Positions 1 to 8,513 of a stretch of DNA of 64,000 nt are shown piece by piece. Made by a program: the position numbers and the translations under genes. How positions within the stretch are numbered: position 1 is the stretch's first letter; the number at the start of each line of letters is the position of its first letter. The notes beneath the pieces are model-generated. The model saw nothing but the letters and a program-made list of their open reading frames with translations, was not told the origin of the DNA and made no database searches. Source of the DNA: Brevundimonas intermedia (lineage in GTDB: Bacteria; Pseudomonadota; Alphaproteobacteria; Caulobacterales; Caulobacteraceae); assembly GCF_027922165.1 (NCBI RefSeq), contig NZ_BSFD01000003.1, forward strand, positions 130,727 to 194,726. The letters run 5' to 3'.

Positions 1-384
1 AACCTGGCCCTGGCGGTGGCGGACGATGTGGCGGCGAACCGGGTCGATAGCGTCTATCTGCTGACCACCGACGGGGACCACGCCGCCACCGTGCGGTTCG
101 TGCGCGAGGCCTATCCGAACAAGCGGATCGTCAGCGTCGCGCCGCCGGGCCGGATGCATAATCGCCAGATCGCGAACTGGACTGACGAACTGGTGGGCGT
201 CGGCCCCAATCTGGTGGCCCGGTCCATGCTGCCCGACCGGCTGAAGACGGCCAAGGGCTGGATCGAACGGCCCGAGGCCTGGAGCGCGCGGCCCAGCCTG
301 CCCCCGCCCCCCGATCCGCCGCCGACCGACGACGCAGGGAAGACCAAGGCTGGACATCTGCGGCTGGTGGTGTCGAACGCCTAG
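1..384 (+). CDS. NYN-domain protein, 3' end only
   Basis: The frame is open from the first base, so the N-terminal part of the gene lies outside the window. The visible 127 residues begin in LALAVADDVAANRVDSVYLL and continue with a TTDGDH motif, which resembles the acidic second half of NYN/LabA-like (PIN-related) nuclease domains. The tail is proline-rich (PPPPDPPP) and looks disordered. The family is associated with RNA cleavage or processing; the substrate here is unknown. The assignment rests on the short DGDH region and would change if the missing half lacks the first NYN aspartates. Confidence 0.6.
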   Translation, partial: NLALAVADDVAANRVDSVYLLTTDGDHAATVRFVREAYPNKRIVSVAPPGRMHNRQIANWTDELVGVGPNLVARSMLPDRLKTAKGWIERPEAWSARPSLPPPPDPPPTDDAGKTKAGHLRLVVSNA

Positions 385-408
385 CCGCGGCGAGGGCCTC
401 ATGCTATA

Positions 409-420
409 TGTGCTAGCACA
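409..420. promoter_or_regulatory. Perfect 12-bp palindrome, candidate antitoxin operator
   Basis: TGTGCTAGCACA is an exact palindrome placed 10 bases before the antitoxin ATG at 431. Its last base begins the AAGGAG ribosome-binding sequence (420-425). FitA/VapB ribbon-helix-helix antitoxins typically repress their own operon through short inverted repeats at this position. Operator function is inferred from position and symmetry. Confidence 0.5.
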
Positions 421-430
421 AGGAGCGACC

Positions 431-670
431 ATGCCCGTCAACCTCCACGTCCGCAACATCGACGACGACATCGCCATCGCCCTGAAGAAGCGGGCACAGG
501 AAAACAATCGCTCGGCCGAGGCGGAGCATCGCGAGATTCTCCGCAAGGCTTTGACGCCTCGTATCGACGCGGAGTGGGACCGTCGCGCCGCCGCTCTGCG
601 GGACGCGACCAAGGGCAAGCTCAGCACGGCTTCTGAAGTCCTGATCCGCGAAGATCGGGATTCTCGTTGA
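431..670 (+). CDS. FitA/VapB-type ribbon-helix-helix antitoxin
   Basis: A 79-residue protein expected to neutralise the toxin encoded next to it and repress the operon. The N-terminal half (MPVNLHVRNIDD, then RSAEAEHREILRKAL at about 27-41) matches the FitA-like ribbon-helix-helix pattern in which an RNID strand pairs with a helix carrying EAEHREIL. The basic C-terminal tail would contact the toxin. The ATG at 431 was chosen over an in-frame ATG at 401 because an AAGGAG site sits 5 bases upstream. Its stop overlaps the toxin's TTG start (TTGA), so the pair is translationally coupled. Confidence 0.85.
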   Translation: MPVNLHVRNIDDDIAIALKKRAQENNRSAEAEHREILRKALTPRIDAEWDRRAAALRDATKGKLSTASEVLIREDRDSR

Positions 671-1098
671 TCGTCGTGGACGCGAGCGTGGCGATCAAGG
701 TCGCGCTCTATGAACCCGACAGCCCCACCGCCGTCGCCGCCCTGCGCGCCCAGCCCTGGTCGGCGCCCGATCTGATACTGTCGGAATGCGCCAACATCAT
801 CTGGAAGCGTTGTCGGATGGGCGACATCACCCGCGAACAGGCGATGCAGGCGGTCGCACTGATCGAAACCATGACCCTGGATTTAGAGCCCGGTCGCCGG
901 CTGATGGAACGGGCGGTGGAATTGGCGATCACGCTGGACCATCCGGCCTATGACTGCTTCTACATCGCCCACGCCGAACAGTTGGGCGCGCCCCTTCTGA
1001 CGGCGGACAAGAAACTCATCGCCAAGACGCGGGCGTCCGACGCGACGACCATCCAGATCATGGGTCTGGACGACTATGCACGGGAGAACGGCCTATGA
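667..1098 (+). CDS. VapC-type PIN-domain ribonuclease toxin
   Basis: The 143-residue protein has the four acidic residues expected of a PIN-domain RNase: Asp5 (VVDASV), Glu40 (SECANIIW), Asp96 (YDCFYIAHAE) and Asp114 (TADKKL). Such toxins cleave tRNA or rRNA when released from antitoxin. It starts at TTG inside the antitoxin stop, giving strict coupling. Its own stop overlaps the ATG of the following deaminase (ATGA), which is unusual because it puts a metabolic gene in the toxin-antitoxin transcript. The target RNA cannot be read from sequence. Confidence 0.88.
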   Translation: MIVVDASVAIKVALYEPDSPTAVAALRAQPWSAPDLILSECANIIWKRCRMGDITREQAMQAVALIETMTLDLEPGRRLMERAVELAITLDHPAYDCFYIAHAEQLGAPLLTADKKLIAKTRASDATTIQIMGLDDYARENGL

Positions 1099-2123
1099 AC
1101 GTACAAGCTGACACCACACTGGACGCCTATATCGCCGGCCTGCCCAAGGCGGAGCTGCACCTGCATATCGAGGGCTCTCTGGAGCCGGAGCTGATGTTCG
1201 AACTGGCGCAGCGGAATGGGGTGTCCATCCCCTATGACAGCGTCGAGGCGGTACGGGCGGCCTATGATTTCTCGAATCTGCAGGACTTCCTGGACATCTA
1301 TTACGCCGGGGCGGCCGTGCTTCTGACGCGCCAGGATTTCGAGGATCTGGCCTTCGCCTATTTCCAGCGGGCGGCCGCCGATAACGTGCGCCACGCCGAG
1401 ATCTTCTTCGATCCCCAGACCCATACCGACCGGGGCGTGCCCTTCGGCGTGGTGGTCGAGGGGCTGATCGCGGGCATGGATCGGGCCAAGGCGGAACTGG
1501 GCGTGAGTTCGGGCCTGATCCTCAGCTTCCTGCGCCACCTGACCGAGGAAGAGGCGTTCGCGACCCTGGAGGCGGCCAAACCCTATCTGCATCATTTCAT
1601 CGGCGTGGGGCTGGACTCGTCGGAGGTCGGCCATCCGCCGTCCAAGTTCCAGCGCGTCTTCGCCGCCGCGCGTGAGCTGGGTCTGAAACTGTGCGCCCAC
1701 GCCGGTGAGGAAGGCCCGCCGGCCTATGTCCACGAGGCGCTGGACCTGCTGCACATCGACCGGATGGACCACGGCAATCGCTCGATGGAGGACGAGGCCC
1801 TGGTCGAGCGGCTGGCGAAGGAACAGATGACACTGACCGTCTGCCCCCTGTCGAACCTGAAACTGTGCGTGGTCAACGACCTGAAGGATCACCCCGTGCC
1901 CGAGATGCTGCGCCGGGGCCTGCACGTCACCCTGAACTCGGACGACCCGTCCTATTTCGGCGGGTATGTGAACGACAACTACAGCCGGCTGGCGGCGGCG
2001 GTCGGACTGACGAAGGATCAGGTGACGCTGCTGGCGCGGAACAGTTTCGAGGGGTCGTTCCTGGGCGAGGCGGAAAAGGCGGCCTTCGTGGCGGAGGTGG
2101 AGGCCTACGCCAAGGCGGGGTGA
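1095..2123 (+). CDS. Adenine deaminase type 3 (adenosine deaminase family)
   Basis: A 342-residue amidohydrolase-fold enzyme. Zinc and catalytic motifs are LHLHIEG (His22, His24), CAHAGEE, DHGNR and LNSDDPSYF. The stretch after the first motif, EGSLEPELMFELAQRNG, plus CPLSNLKLCVV and DDPSYFGGY, matches the bacterial/fungal Aah1-type adenine deaminases better than classical adenosine deaminases. The likely reaction is therefore adenine to hypoxanthine plus ammonia (purine salvage). It starts inside the vapC stop, so it should be co-translated with the toxin. Substrate choice between adenine and adenosine is inference from family resemblance. Confidence 0.85.
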   Translation: MNVQADTTLDAYIAGLPKAELHLHIEGSLEPELMFELAQRNGVSIPYDSVEAVRAAYDFSNLQDFLDIYYAGAAVLLTRQDFEDLAFAYFQRAAADNVRHAEIFFDPQTHTDRGVPFGVVVEGLIAGMDRAKAELGVSSGLILSFLRHLTEEEAFATLEAAKPYLHHFIGVGLDSSEVGHPPSKFQRVFAAARELGLKLCAHAGEEGPPAYVHEALDLLHIDRMDHGNRSMEDEALVERLAKEQMTLTVCPLSNLKLCVVNDLKDHPVPEMLRRGLHVTLNSDDPSYFGGYVNDNYSRLAAAVGLTKDQVTLLARNSFEGSFLGEAEKAAFVAEVEAYAKAG

Positions 2124-2132
2124 CTCATTCCC

Positions 2133-2305
2133 CTTTCGTCATTCCGGGCGAAGGGCCGCTTGGCCCGAAGCCCCGGAACCCAGCGGCGCTGAAGGCGAAA
2201 TCTTTAAGCCGCAGGATGTGGGAACAGCGAGTCCGCGACAGGTTCGCGCTCTCGCGCGCCGCTGGGTTCCGGGTCTCCGCTGCGCTGCGCCCGGAATGAC
2301 GAAAG
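2133..2305. repeat. Nested inverted-repeat element
   Basis: The ends form a perfect 18-bp inverted repeat (2133-2150, CTTTCGTCATTCCGGGCG, against 2288-2305). A second perfect 16-bp pair lies inside it (2173-2188, CCGGAACCCAGCGGCG, against 2257-2272). The whole could fold into a long cruciform. It fills the gap between the convergent adenine deaminase and nicotinamidase genes and has no coding signal of its own. It looks like a dispersed genomic repeat of MITE or REP type. Confidence 0.75.
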
Positions 2306-2317
2306 GAAGAAGGAATA

Positions 2318-2950
2318 TCAGCCCAAAAGGGCTGTGGCCCCGACCTCCGACACCCCCAGCGCCCGAACACTGTCTCGCGCCGCAGCCTCGGTCTGGGGCG
2401 CGATGGCGCGGCTTGCGTCGGAGATGACCACGGCCTCGAAGCCTTCGCGCACAGCATCCTCGGCGGTGAAGCGGACGCAGTAGTCGAAGGCCAAGCCCGC
2501 CAGGAAGACGCGGGTCACGCCCAGGTCGCGCAGCAGGCCGGCCAGGCCCGTCGGGGTGCAATGGTCGTTCTCGAAGAAGCCGGAATAGGAATCGACCGCC
2601 GGGTTGTAGCCCTTGCGGATCACGGCCAGGGCCTTTTGCACCGTCGGCGCGACGTCGGGATGGAAGTCGGCGCCGGGCGAGCCCTGGATACAGTGATCCG
2701 GCCAAAGCATCTGGCGGCCGTAGGCGACCTCGATCTCGGTGAAGGGGGCCGCGCCGGGGTGGTTGGAGGCGAAGCTGATCTGATCCGGCGTGTGCCAGTC
2801 CTGGGTCAGGACCACGCGCGGGAACTGATCGGCCAGCCGGTTGATCAGCGGCATGATCCCCGCCCCGCCCGCGACCGCCAGACTGCCGCCCTCGCAGAAG
2901 TCGTTCTGCGGGTCGATGACCAGGAGCGCGTCAGTCGGGCGGATCAGCAT
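2318..2950 (-). CDS. pncA: Nicotinamidase / pyrazinamidase
   Basis: A 210-residue cysteine hydrolase converting nicotinamide to nicotinate in NAD salvage. The catalytic triad is visible: Asp13 (VIDPQNDF), Lys113 (IRKG) and Cys158 (GLAFDYCVRF). The metal ligands are Asp51, His53 (QDWHTP) and His86 (LWPDHC). The length is normal for the family. The ATG at 2950 overlaps the stop of the upstream fructose-bisphosphatase gene (TGATG), so the two form an operon. A longer in-frame extension over the phosphatase gene is rejected because the family begins right at the MLIRP...LLVIDPQ segment. Confidence 0.95.
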   Translation of the reverse strand: MLIRPTDALLVIDPQNDFCEGGSLAVAGGAGIMPLINRLADQFPRVVLTQDWHTPDQISFASNHPGAAPFTEIEVAYGRQMLWPDHCIQGSPGADFHPDVAPTVQKALAVIRKGYNPAVDSYSGFFENDHCTPTGLAGLLRDLGVTRVFLAGLAFDYCVRFTAEDAVREGFEAVVISDASRAIAPQTEAAARDSVRALGVSEVGATALLG

Positions 2951-3921
2951 CACACGCCCGCGTAGGCGTCGATCTCGTTGGTCGAGCCCAGGGCGACCGG
3001 GATGCGCTGGTGCAGGTGCTCGGGCTGGATGTCCAGGATGGGCTGCACGCCGTCCGTCGTCGCCTTGCCCCCGGCCTGTTCGACCAGGAAGGCCATCGGA
3101 TTGCCCTCGTACATCAGGCGCAGCTTGCCGGGCTTGGTCGGCTCGCGGCTGTCCCACGGGTACAGGAAGACGCCGCCGCGCATCAGGATGCGGTGGACGT
3201 CGGCGACCATGGCGGCGACCCAGCGCATGTTGAAGTTCTTGCCGCGCGGGCCTTCGTCGCCCTTCAGCAGGTCGCCGATATAGGTCTGCACCGGCTGGGA
3301 CCAGTGGCGCAGGTTCGACATGTTGATGGCGAACTCCTTGGTGTCCGGCGAGATGGCGATGTCGTCGTGGGTCAGGATCCAGTCGCCGTCGTTCGACAGG
3401 GTGAAACCCTTCACGCCCGCCCCAGTGGTCAGGACCAGCATGGTCTGGGGACCATAGAGCGCATAGAGGGCCGCGACCTGGTTACGGCCCGGCTGCATGA
3501 AGTCGGCCTCGGTCGGCGCAGGCGTAGCGGACTTCAGCACCGAGATGATGGTGCCGACCATGGCGTTGATGTCGATGTTGGACGAGCCGTCCAGCGGGTC
3601 GAACAGGACCAGATAGTCGCCGGTCGAATGGGGCGCCGGCTGGACCTCGTCCATCTCTTCCGAGGCGACGCCGGCGACGGCGGGGCTGGCCAGAAGCGCA
3701 TCGGTCAACATCTCGTTGGTCATGACGTCGAGCTTCTTCTGCTCCTCGTCCTGGACGTTGATCTGGCCCGAGGCGCCCAGGGCGCCGGCCAGGGCGCCGC
3801 CGGCGACGACCTTGCTGATGTCAGCGCAGGTGGCGGCGGCGACGGTCAGGACCGTCTTCAGACCGTCGGGCGCATCCAGGGCGGCGATATGGGCGTCGAG
3901 GCGGGTGCGGTCGGCGGTCAT
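2950..3921 (-). CDS. fbp: Fructose-1,6-bisphosphatase class I
   Basis: A 323-residue gluconeogenic phosphatase. Diagnostic segments are the metal-binding [12 protein letters not shown] motif, GGVFLYP, and [20 protein letters not shown] near the C-terminus with the sugar-phosphate site. The ATG at 3921 (MTADRTRL) is preferred; a GTG 33 bases further upstream would add an unconserved [11 protein letters not shown] extension. Its last bases contain the start of pncA, so translation of the two is coupled. An inverted-repeat element separates it from the esterase gene upstream. Confidence 0.95.
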   Translation of the reverse strand: MTADRTRLDAHIAALDAPDGLKTVLTVAAATCADISKVVAGGALAGALGASGQINVQDEEQKKLDVMTNEMLTDALLASPAVAGVASEEMDEVQPAPHSTGDYLVLFDPLDGSSNIDINAMVGTIISVLKSATPAPTEADFMQPGRNQVAALYALYGPQTMLVLTTGAGVKGFTLSNDGDWILTHDDIAISPDTKEFAINMSNLRHWSQPVQTYIGDLLKGDEGPRGKNFNMRWVAAMVADVHRILMRGGVFLYPWDSREPTKPGKLRLMYEGNPMAFLVEQAGGKATTDGVQPILDIQPEHLHQRIPVALGSTNEIDAYAGV

Positions 3922-4010
3922 GGGGTCGGTCCGGTGCGGCTGGGAGCGTCGCACCGTTCTTGGCGGGCGGACGGCTTAACCGCAAGACAAGAAACCCTCT
4001 CCCCTCCTCC

Positions 4011-4117
4011 CCCGTCATCCCAAGCCTTGTGCCTGGGATCCATAGACTCCGTTGAGGACGGTGCGCACCGGCGGCGCCGGGCTTATGGATCCTCGGGACA
4101 AGCCCGAGGATGACGGG
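4011..4117. repeat. Inverted-repeat element, GTCATCC...GGATGAC type
   Basis: The outer arms are CCCGTCATCC (4011-4020) and GGATGACGGG (4108-4117). Inside, GATCCATA and TATGGATC form a second pair, and the right half reads CCTCGGGACAAGCCCGAGG. It lies between the esterase and fbp. It shares its right end almost exactly with the elements at 7029-7138 and 10101-10211, which marks a repeat family. It could also act as a transcription terminator. Confidence 0.8.
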
Positions 4118-4130
4118 TTTTGGGGAGAGA

Positions 4131-5171
4131 TCAGATCGGCAGGATCGCCGTGTTGAACGCGCGCTTCAGTTCGTGGGCGGCGAAGGTCTGGGCCGCCATG
4201 GCGTCGGGCAGGACCAGGGCCATGCCGAAGAACTCGTGCGTCGAGCCGTGGAAGGTCTTGTGGCGCACCTCCACCCCGGCCTGCTCCAGCTTCTCGGCCA
4301 GAAGTTCGCCTTCGGTGCGCAGCGGATCGATCTCGGCGCAGATGACGGTGGAGGACGGCAGGCCGATCAGGTCGGCGTTCTCGACCAGATTGATGCGCGG
4401 ATCCTGGGCGTCAGCCGGGGTCTGGAAGATGTGCTTCACGAACCATTCCATCATCGGCTTGTTCAGCGGCTTGGCGGTGGCGTTCTCGACATAGGAGGCG
4501 TTGTCCATGTCCACGCCTGCGACCGGATAGACCAGCACCTGGTGCACCGGCGCCGGAAGCCCCGCGTCGCGCGCCATCAGCGACACGCCGATGGCCAGGT
4601 TGCCGCCCGCGCTCTCGCCCATCACCGCAACCTTCTGCGGGTCGCCGTGGAAGCTCTGGGCATTGTCCAGCACCCAGCGATAGGCGGCCAGGGCGTCGTC
4701 ATGGGCGGCGGGGAATTTGTGCTCCGGCGCCTGGCGATAGTGAACCGAGATCACGATGACGTCGGCCATCTTCGATACGCCGCGCGGGCCGCCGTCATAG
4801 ACGTCGAGGTCGGCGATGACGAAGCCGCCGCCGTGGAAATAGACCACGACCGGGTGCAGCTTGTCCTCGGAATGGTCGTGCGGCTTGTAGATGCGCGCCT
4901 GGATCGGGCCGGCGGCGCCGGGGATGACGATGTCGGTCGTCTTGACGCCCAGATCGTCCGACTTGGGTTCCTTGCCGTTCTTGCGTAGCAGGGAATGGAC
5001 GGCGTCGGTCGGGGTCGGCTGCAGACGGGCCTCGGCGGGGGACAGGGTCTCGATCGGCTTGCCGCCGAGCGAGGCCAATTCGTCCAGCACCTTCTGCATC
5101 GGGCCGTCAGGCTTGGCCGGGCTGGTGCGCGGCTTGTCGGACTCGCCGAACAGCTTGTCTATAATCGACAT
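4131..5171 (-). CDS. Alpha/beta hydrolase, hormone-sensitive-lipase family esterase
   Basis: A 346-residue protein without a signal peptide, probably a cytoplasmic carboxylesterase. The oxyanion-hole motif FHGGGF, the nucleophile elbow GESAGG, the acid in AEIDPLRTEGE and the base in GSTHEFFGM complete the HSL-family (bacterial arylesterase/lipase) catalytic triad. The first 60 residues are a linker-like extension. It is transcribed away from the glycine riboswitch. The natural substrate is unknown; HSL esterases usually prefer short acyl esters. Confidence 0.85.
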   Translation of the reverse strand: MSIIDKLFGESDKPRTSPAKPDGPMQKVLDELASLGGKPIETLSPAEARLQPTPTDAVHSLLRKNGKEPKSDDLGVKTTDIVIPGAAGPIQARIYKPHDHSEDKLHPVVVYFHGGGFVIADLDVYDGGPRGVSKMADVIVISVHYRQAPEHKFPAAHDDALAAYRWVLDNAQSFHGDPQKVAVMGESAGGNLAIGVSLMARDAGLPAPVHQVLVYPVAGVDMDNASYVENATAKPLNKPMMEWFVKHIFQTPADAQDPRINLVENADLIGLPSSTVICAEIDPLRTEGELLAEKLEQAGVEVRHKTFHGSTHEFFGMALVLPDAMAAQTFAAHELKRAFNTAILPI

Positions 5172-5242
5172 TTTGAATTCCTGGGTTTCGCGTGGGGGCT
5201 CTAGGCGACAACCCGCCCCACGCAGGCTTGTTCCCCCGGCGC

Positions 5243-5271
5243 TTGACTTGAAGCCTGAGTCGATGCCTTAG
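5243..5271 (+). promoter_or_regulatory. Candidate promoter of the gcv operon
   Basis: TTGACT (5243-5248) is followed 17 bases later by CCTTAG (5266-5271), a reasonable -35 element with a weak -10. Initiation would fall near 5278, just before the glycine aptamers. The spacing and position support it; the -10 is poor. Confidence 0.3.
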
Positions 5272-5283
5272 GTCGGGCGCTCT

Positions 5284-5475
5284 CGCGGGAGAGTTCGAGA
5301 CTGGTTTTCCAAGCTTTTGGGGCCGGGCTCGACGCCGAAGGCGCAACCGCCCCGGAAACGCTCAGGCAAACGGACCGCGAAAGCATACGGACGCTGGAAA
5401 GTCGCTCTTTACGGGCGCGCCGACGGAGCAAGGTGGTCTGACCGCCGGAATCTCTCAGGCTTCAGGACAGCGGGG
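5284..5475 (+). promoter_or_regulatory. Tandem glycine riboswitch (two aptamers)
   Basis: Two copies of the gcvT-element consensus stand head to tail before gcvT. The first has GCGGGAGAG, CGCCGAAGGCGCAA, GGAAACGCTCAGGCAAA and GGACCGCG (about 5284-5379). The second has GCTGGAAAG, CGCCGACGGAGCAAGGTGG, GAATCTCTCAGGCTTCAGGACAGCGG (about 5391-5475, split here by motif). In this class glycine binding turns on the downstream glycine cleavage genes. A 14-bp palindrome (5486-5499) follows and could take part in the expression switch. Exact boundaries are estimated by eye. Confidence 0.9.
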
Positions 5476-5527
5476 GCGCGAAGACGGCGGAGCTCCGCCA
5501 CCAAACGCGACCGTGAAAGCCTGAATC

Positions 5528-6643
5528 ATGACCGACCAAGCCTTGAAGACCACGCCCCTGAACGCCGCGCACCGCGCCCTGGGGGCCCGGATGGTGGGCT
5601 TCGGCGGCTATGACATGCCGGTCCAGTATGAGGGCGTCCTGGCCGAGCACCGCTGGACCCGCGAACACGCCGGCCTGTTCGACGTGTCGCACATGGGCCA
5701 GTGCAAGATCACCGGCGGCGACGCCACCGCCCAGTTCGAGCGGTTCGTGCCCGGCGACTATGAAATCCTGAAGGCCGGCAAGCAGAAATACTCGCTGCTG
5801 CTGAACAAGGACGGCGGGATCATCGACGACCTGATGGCCGGCCGCCCCGACCACGACGGCCTGTTCGTCGTCGTCAACGCCGGCAACAAGGACGAGGACT
5901 TCACCTTCTGGGAGGCGAACCTCGAAGGCGACGCCAAGCTGACCGTGCTGGACCGCGCCCTGATCGCCATCCAGGGGCCGGAAGCCGCCGAGGTCATGGC
6001 GGCGCATGAGCCGATCCTGGCCGAGATGGGCTTCATGGAATGCGCCCGGCTGATGCTGTTCGGCGTCGACTGCTATGTCTCGCGTTCGGGCTATACCGGC
6101 GAGGACGGCTATGAAATCTCGGTGCCGGCGGACCAGGCCGAGCGCGTCTGGAACACCCTCCTGGAAGACGCCCGCGTCAAGCCGATCGGCCTGGGCGCCC
6201 GCGACAGCCTGCGCCTGGAAGCCGGCCTGCCGCTGCACGGCCATGACATCGACCCGACGACCAGCCCGGTCGAAGGGGCGCTGACCTTCGCCCTGTCCAA
6301 GTCGCGCAAGGAGCGCGCAGATTTCAACGGCGCCGACCGCATCCTGAAGGAACTGGCCGATGGGGCCGCGCGCGTCCGCATCGGCCTGATCGTCAAGGAA
6401 GGCGCCCCGGCCCGCGAAGGCGCCGAGATCGCCGACATGGACGGTAACGTCATCGGCAAGATCACCTCGGGCGGCCCCTCCCCCACCCTGGGCAAGAACA
6501 TCGCCATGGGCTTCGTTCCCCCCGCGTTTTCCGCGCTGGGCGCGGATCTGAAGGTCATCGTGCGTGGCAAGACCGCCGCCGCCGAAGTCGTCACCATGCC
6601 CTTCGTGGCGCAACGCTATTACCGCAAACCGAAGACCGTCTGA
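5528..6643 (+). CDS. gcvT: Glycine cleavage T protein, aminomethyltransferase
   Basis: A 371-residue tetrahydrofolate-dependent aminomethyltransferase that releases ammonia from the aminomethyl-lipoyl H protein and forms 5,10-methylene-THF. Family segments visible are [50 protein letters not shown] and [17 protein letters not shown]. It is the first gene after the glycine riboswitch, 10 bases ahead of gcvH. The leader before the ATG is weak in Shine-Dalgarno sequence, as expected for a gene whose expression is set by the riboswitch. Confidence 0.96.
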   Translation: MTDQALKTTPLNAAHRALGARMVGFGGYDMPVQYEGVLAEHRWTREHAGLFDVSHMGQCKITGGDATAQFERFVPGDYEILKAGKQKYSLLLNKDGGIIDDLMAGRPDHDGLFVVVNAGNKDEDFTFWEANLEGDAKLTVLDRALIAIQGPEAAEVMAAHEPILAEMGFMECARLMLFGVDCYVSRSGYTGEDGYEISVPADQAERVWNTLLEDARVKPIGLGARDSLRLEAGLPLHGHDIDPTTSPVEGALTFALSKSRKERADFNGADRILKELADGAARVRIGLIVKEGAPAREGAEIADMDGNVIGKITSGGPSPTLGKNIAMGFVPPAFSALGADLKVIVRGKTAAAEVVTMPFVAQRYYRKPKTV

Positions 6644-6653
6644 GGATCAGATC

Positions 6654-7019
6654 ATGAAGTTCACCAAGGATCACGAGTGGGTCAGCCTGGACGGCGACAT
6701 CGCCACCGTGGGCATCTCCAAGCACGCCGCCGACGCCCTGGGCGACGTGGTGTTCGTGGAAGTGCCTGAGGTCGGCAAGACCGTCGCCAAGGGCGCCAGC
6801 TTCGCCGTGGTCGAGAGCGTAAAGGCCGCCTCGGACGTCTACGCCCCCGTCTCGGGCGAAGTGGTCGAGGCCAACGACGCCCTGTCGACCGCGCCGGAAA
6901 CCGTCAACTCGGCCCCGCAGGCCGACGGCTGGTTCGCCAAGATCAAGGTGTCGGACGCCTCGGAGTTGGACGCCCTCATGGACCAGGCGGCCTACGACGC
7001 CTTCCTCGCCACCCTCTAA
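6654..7019 (+). CDS. gcvH: Glycine cleavage H protein (lipoyl carrier)
   Basis: A 121-residue carrier that shuttles the aminomethyl group between P, T and L proteins. It starts with [10 protein letters not shown], typical of H proteins. The lipoylated lysine is Lys57 in [17 protein letters not shown]. The ATG at 6654 was chosen over an upstream in-frame codon that would run into gcvT. A repeat element separates it from gcvPA although they belong to one pathway. Confidence 0.96.
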   Translation: MKFTKDHEWVSLDGDIATVGISKHAADALGDVVFVEVPEVGKTVAKGASFAVVESVKAASDVYAPVSGEVVEANDALSTAPETVNSAPQADGWFAKIKVSDASELDALMDQAAYDAFLATL

Positions 7020-7028
7020 TCTCAAACT

Positions 7029-7138
7029 CCGTCACCCTCGGGCTTGACCCGAGGGCCGGAGGATCAACCACTCGTGCGAAGCCTTCGACGCACGAGCCGC
7101 ACAACATCCGATCCTCGGGTCAAGCCCGAGGATGACGG
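7029..7138. repeat. Inverted-repeat element inside the gcv operon
   Basis: The left arm (from 7029, CCGTCACCCTCGGGCTTGAC then CCGAG) and right arm (from 7114, CTCGGGTCAAGCCCGAGG then ATGACGG) are long near-perfect complements. A second hairpin, CTCGTGCG (7071-7078) with CGCACGAG (7089-7096), sits in the middle. It ends only a few bases before the ribosome-binding region of gcvPA. It belongs to the same family as the repeats at 4011-4117 and 10101-10211. Confidence 0.82.
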
Positions 7139-7154
7139 GTGAAGGAAACCGGCA

Positions 7155-8501
7155 ATGCGTTATCTCCCCCTGACGCCCGACGACCGCACGGCGATGCTCG
7201 CCGCCATCGGCGCGAAATCGATCGACGACCTGTTCGTGGACGTGCCCGAGGCGGCGCGGCTGGATGGGCCCGTGGACCTGCCCCGCGTGGCCGGCGAGCT
7301 GGAGGTCGAGCGCGCCCTGTCCGCCATGGCGGCCAAGAACGCCACGGCCGGCGCCACGCCCTTCTTCTGCGGCGCAGGGGCCTACAAGCACCATGTCCCG
7401 GCGACGGTGGACCACATCATCCAGCGGTCGGAGTTCCTGACCAGCTACACCCCCTATCAGCCGGAAATCGCACAGGGCACGCTCCAGTACCTGTACGAGT
7501 TCCAGACCCAGGTCGCGAACCTGACCGGCATGCCGGTGGCCAACGCCTCCCTCTATGACGGCTCGACCGCCATGGCCGAGGGCGTGCTGATGGCGACCCG
7601 CGTGACCCGCCGCAACAAGGCGGTGATCTCGGGCGGCGTTCACCCGCACTACGTCAAGGCGACCGAGACCGTCGTCCACGCCGTCGGCGTCGAGACCCAG
7701 GTCCTGGCCGCCGCCATCGACGCCGAGGCCGCCGTGATCGACCAGATCGGTCCCGACACGGCCTGCGTCGTCGTCCAGACCCCGAACGTCTTCGGCACGG
7801 CGACGGATGTCACCAAGATCGCCGAGGCCGCCCACGCCGCCGGCGCCCTGCTGATCGTCGTGGTCACAGAAGCCGTGTCCATGGGCCTGCTGAAGTCGCC
7901 CGGCGAGATGGGCGCGGACATCGTCGCGGCCGAGGGCCAGTCGATCGGCAACGCCCTGAACTTCGGCGGCCCCTACGTCGGCCTGTTCGCCACGCGCGAG
8001 AAGCTTATCCGCCAAATGCCCGGCCGCCTGACCGGCGAGACCGTGGACGCCGACGGCGAGCGCGGCTTCGTCCTGACACTGTCGACGCGGGAACAGCATA
8101 TCCGCCGCGACAAGGCGACGTCGAACATATGCACCAACTCAGGGCTCTGCACCCTGGCCTTCACCATTCACATGAGCCTGTTGGGCGAGACCGGCCTGCG
8201 CAAACTGGCCCTGCTGAACCACGAAAAGGCCGTCGCCACGCGCGACGCCCTGGCCGCCATCCCCGGCGTCGAGATCCTGACCGACCGCTTCTTTAACGAG
8301 TTCGCGGTGCGCCTGCCCAAGAACGCGGCCGAGGTCGTCGATACGCTCGCCGGGCATCATCTGCTGGCCGGCGTGCCCTATAGCCGCCTGGCGCCCGCCG
8401 CCGGCATGGACGACGTCCTGCTGGTCGCCGCGACCGAAACCACCCTGGATGCAGACATCCGGATCCTGGCCAAAGCGCTTACCCAAGTCCTCGGCGCCTA
8501 A
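7155..8501 (+). CDS. gcvPA: Glycine dehydrogenase (decarboxylating) subunit 1
   Basis: A 448-residue N-terminal half of the split P protein. Conserved stretches are [62 protein letters not shown] and [13 protein letters not shown]. Together with subunit 2 it forms the PLP enzyme that decarboxylates glycine. The two-gene P protein is usual in many alphaproteobacteria. The Shine-Dalgarno GAAGGA lies directly after the repeat element. It is 12 bases ahead of gcvPB. Confidence 0.96.
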   Translation: MRYLPLTPDDRTAMLAAIGAKSIDDLFVDVPEAARLDGPVDLPRVAGELEVERALSAMAAKNATAGATPFFCGAGAYKHHVPATVDHIIQRSEFLTSYTPYQPEIAQGTLQYLYEFQTQVANLTGMPVANASLYDGSTAMAEGVLMATRVTRRNKAVISGGVHPHYVKATETVVHAVGVETQVLAAAIDAEAAVIDQIGPDTACVVVQTPNVFGTATDVTKIAEAAHAAGALLIVVVTEAVSMGLLKSPGEMGADIVAAEGQSIGNALNFGGPYVGLFATREKLIRQMPGRLTGETVDADGERGFVLTLSTREQHIRRDKATSNICTNSGLCTLAFTIHMSLLGETGLRKLALLNHEKAVATRDALAAIPGVEILTDRFFNEFAVRLPKNAAEVVDTLAGHHLLAGVPYSRLAPAAGMDDVLLVAATETTLDADIRILAKALTQVLGA

Positions 8502-8513
8502 GGGATACTGACC

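Noticed and set aside
3010..4988. Long + strand reading frames opposite fbp and the esterase gene
   Set aside because: Their translations are rich in Gln, His, Asp and Gly with no motifs, the usual antisense shadow of high-GC coding DNA. The opposite strand carries clear FBPase and HSL-esterase motifs.
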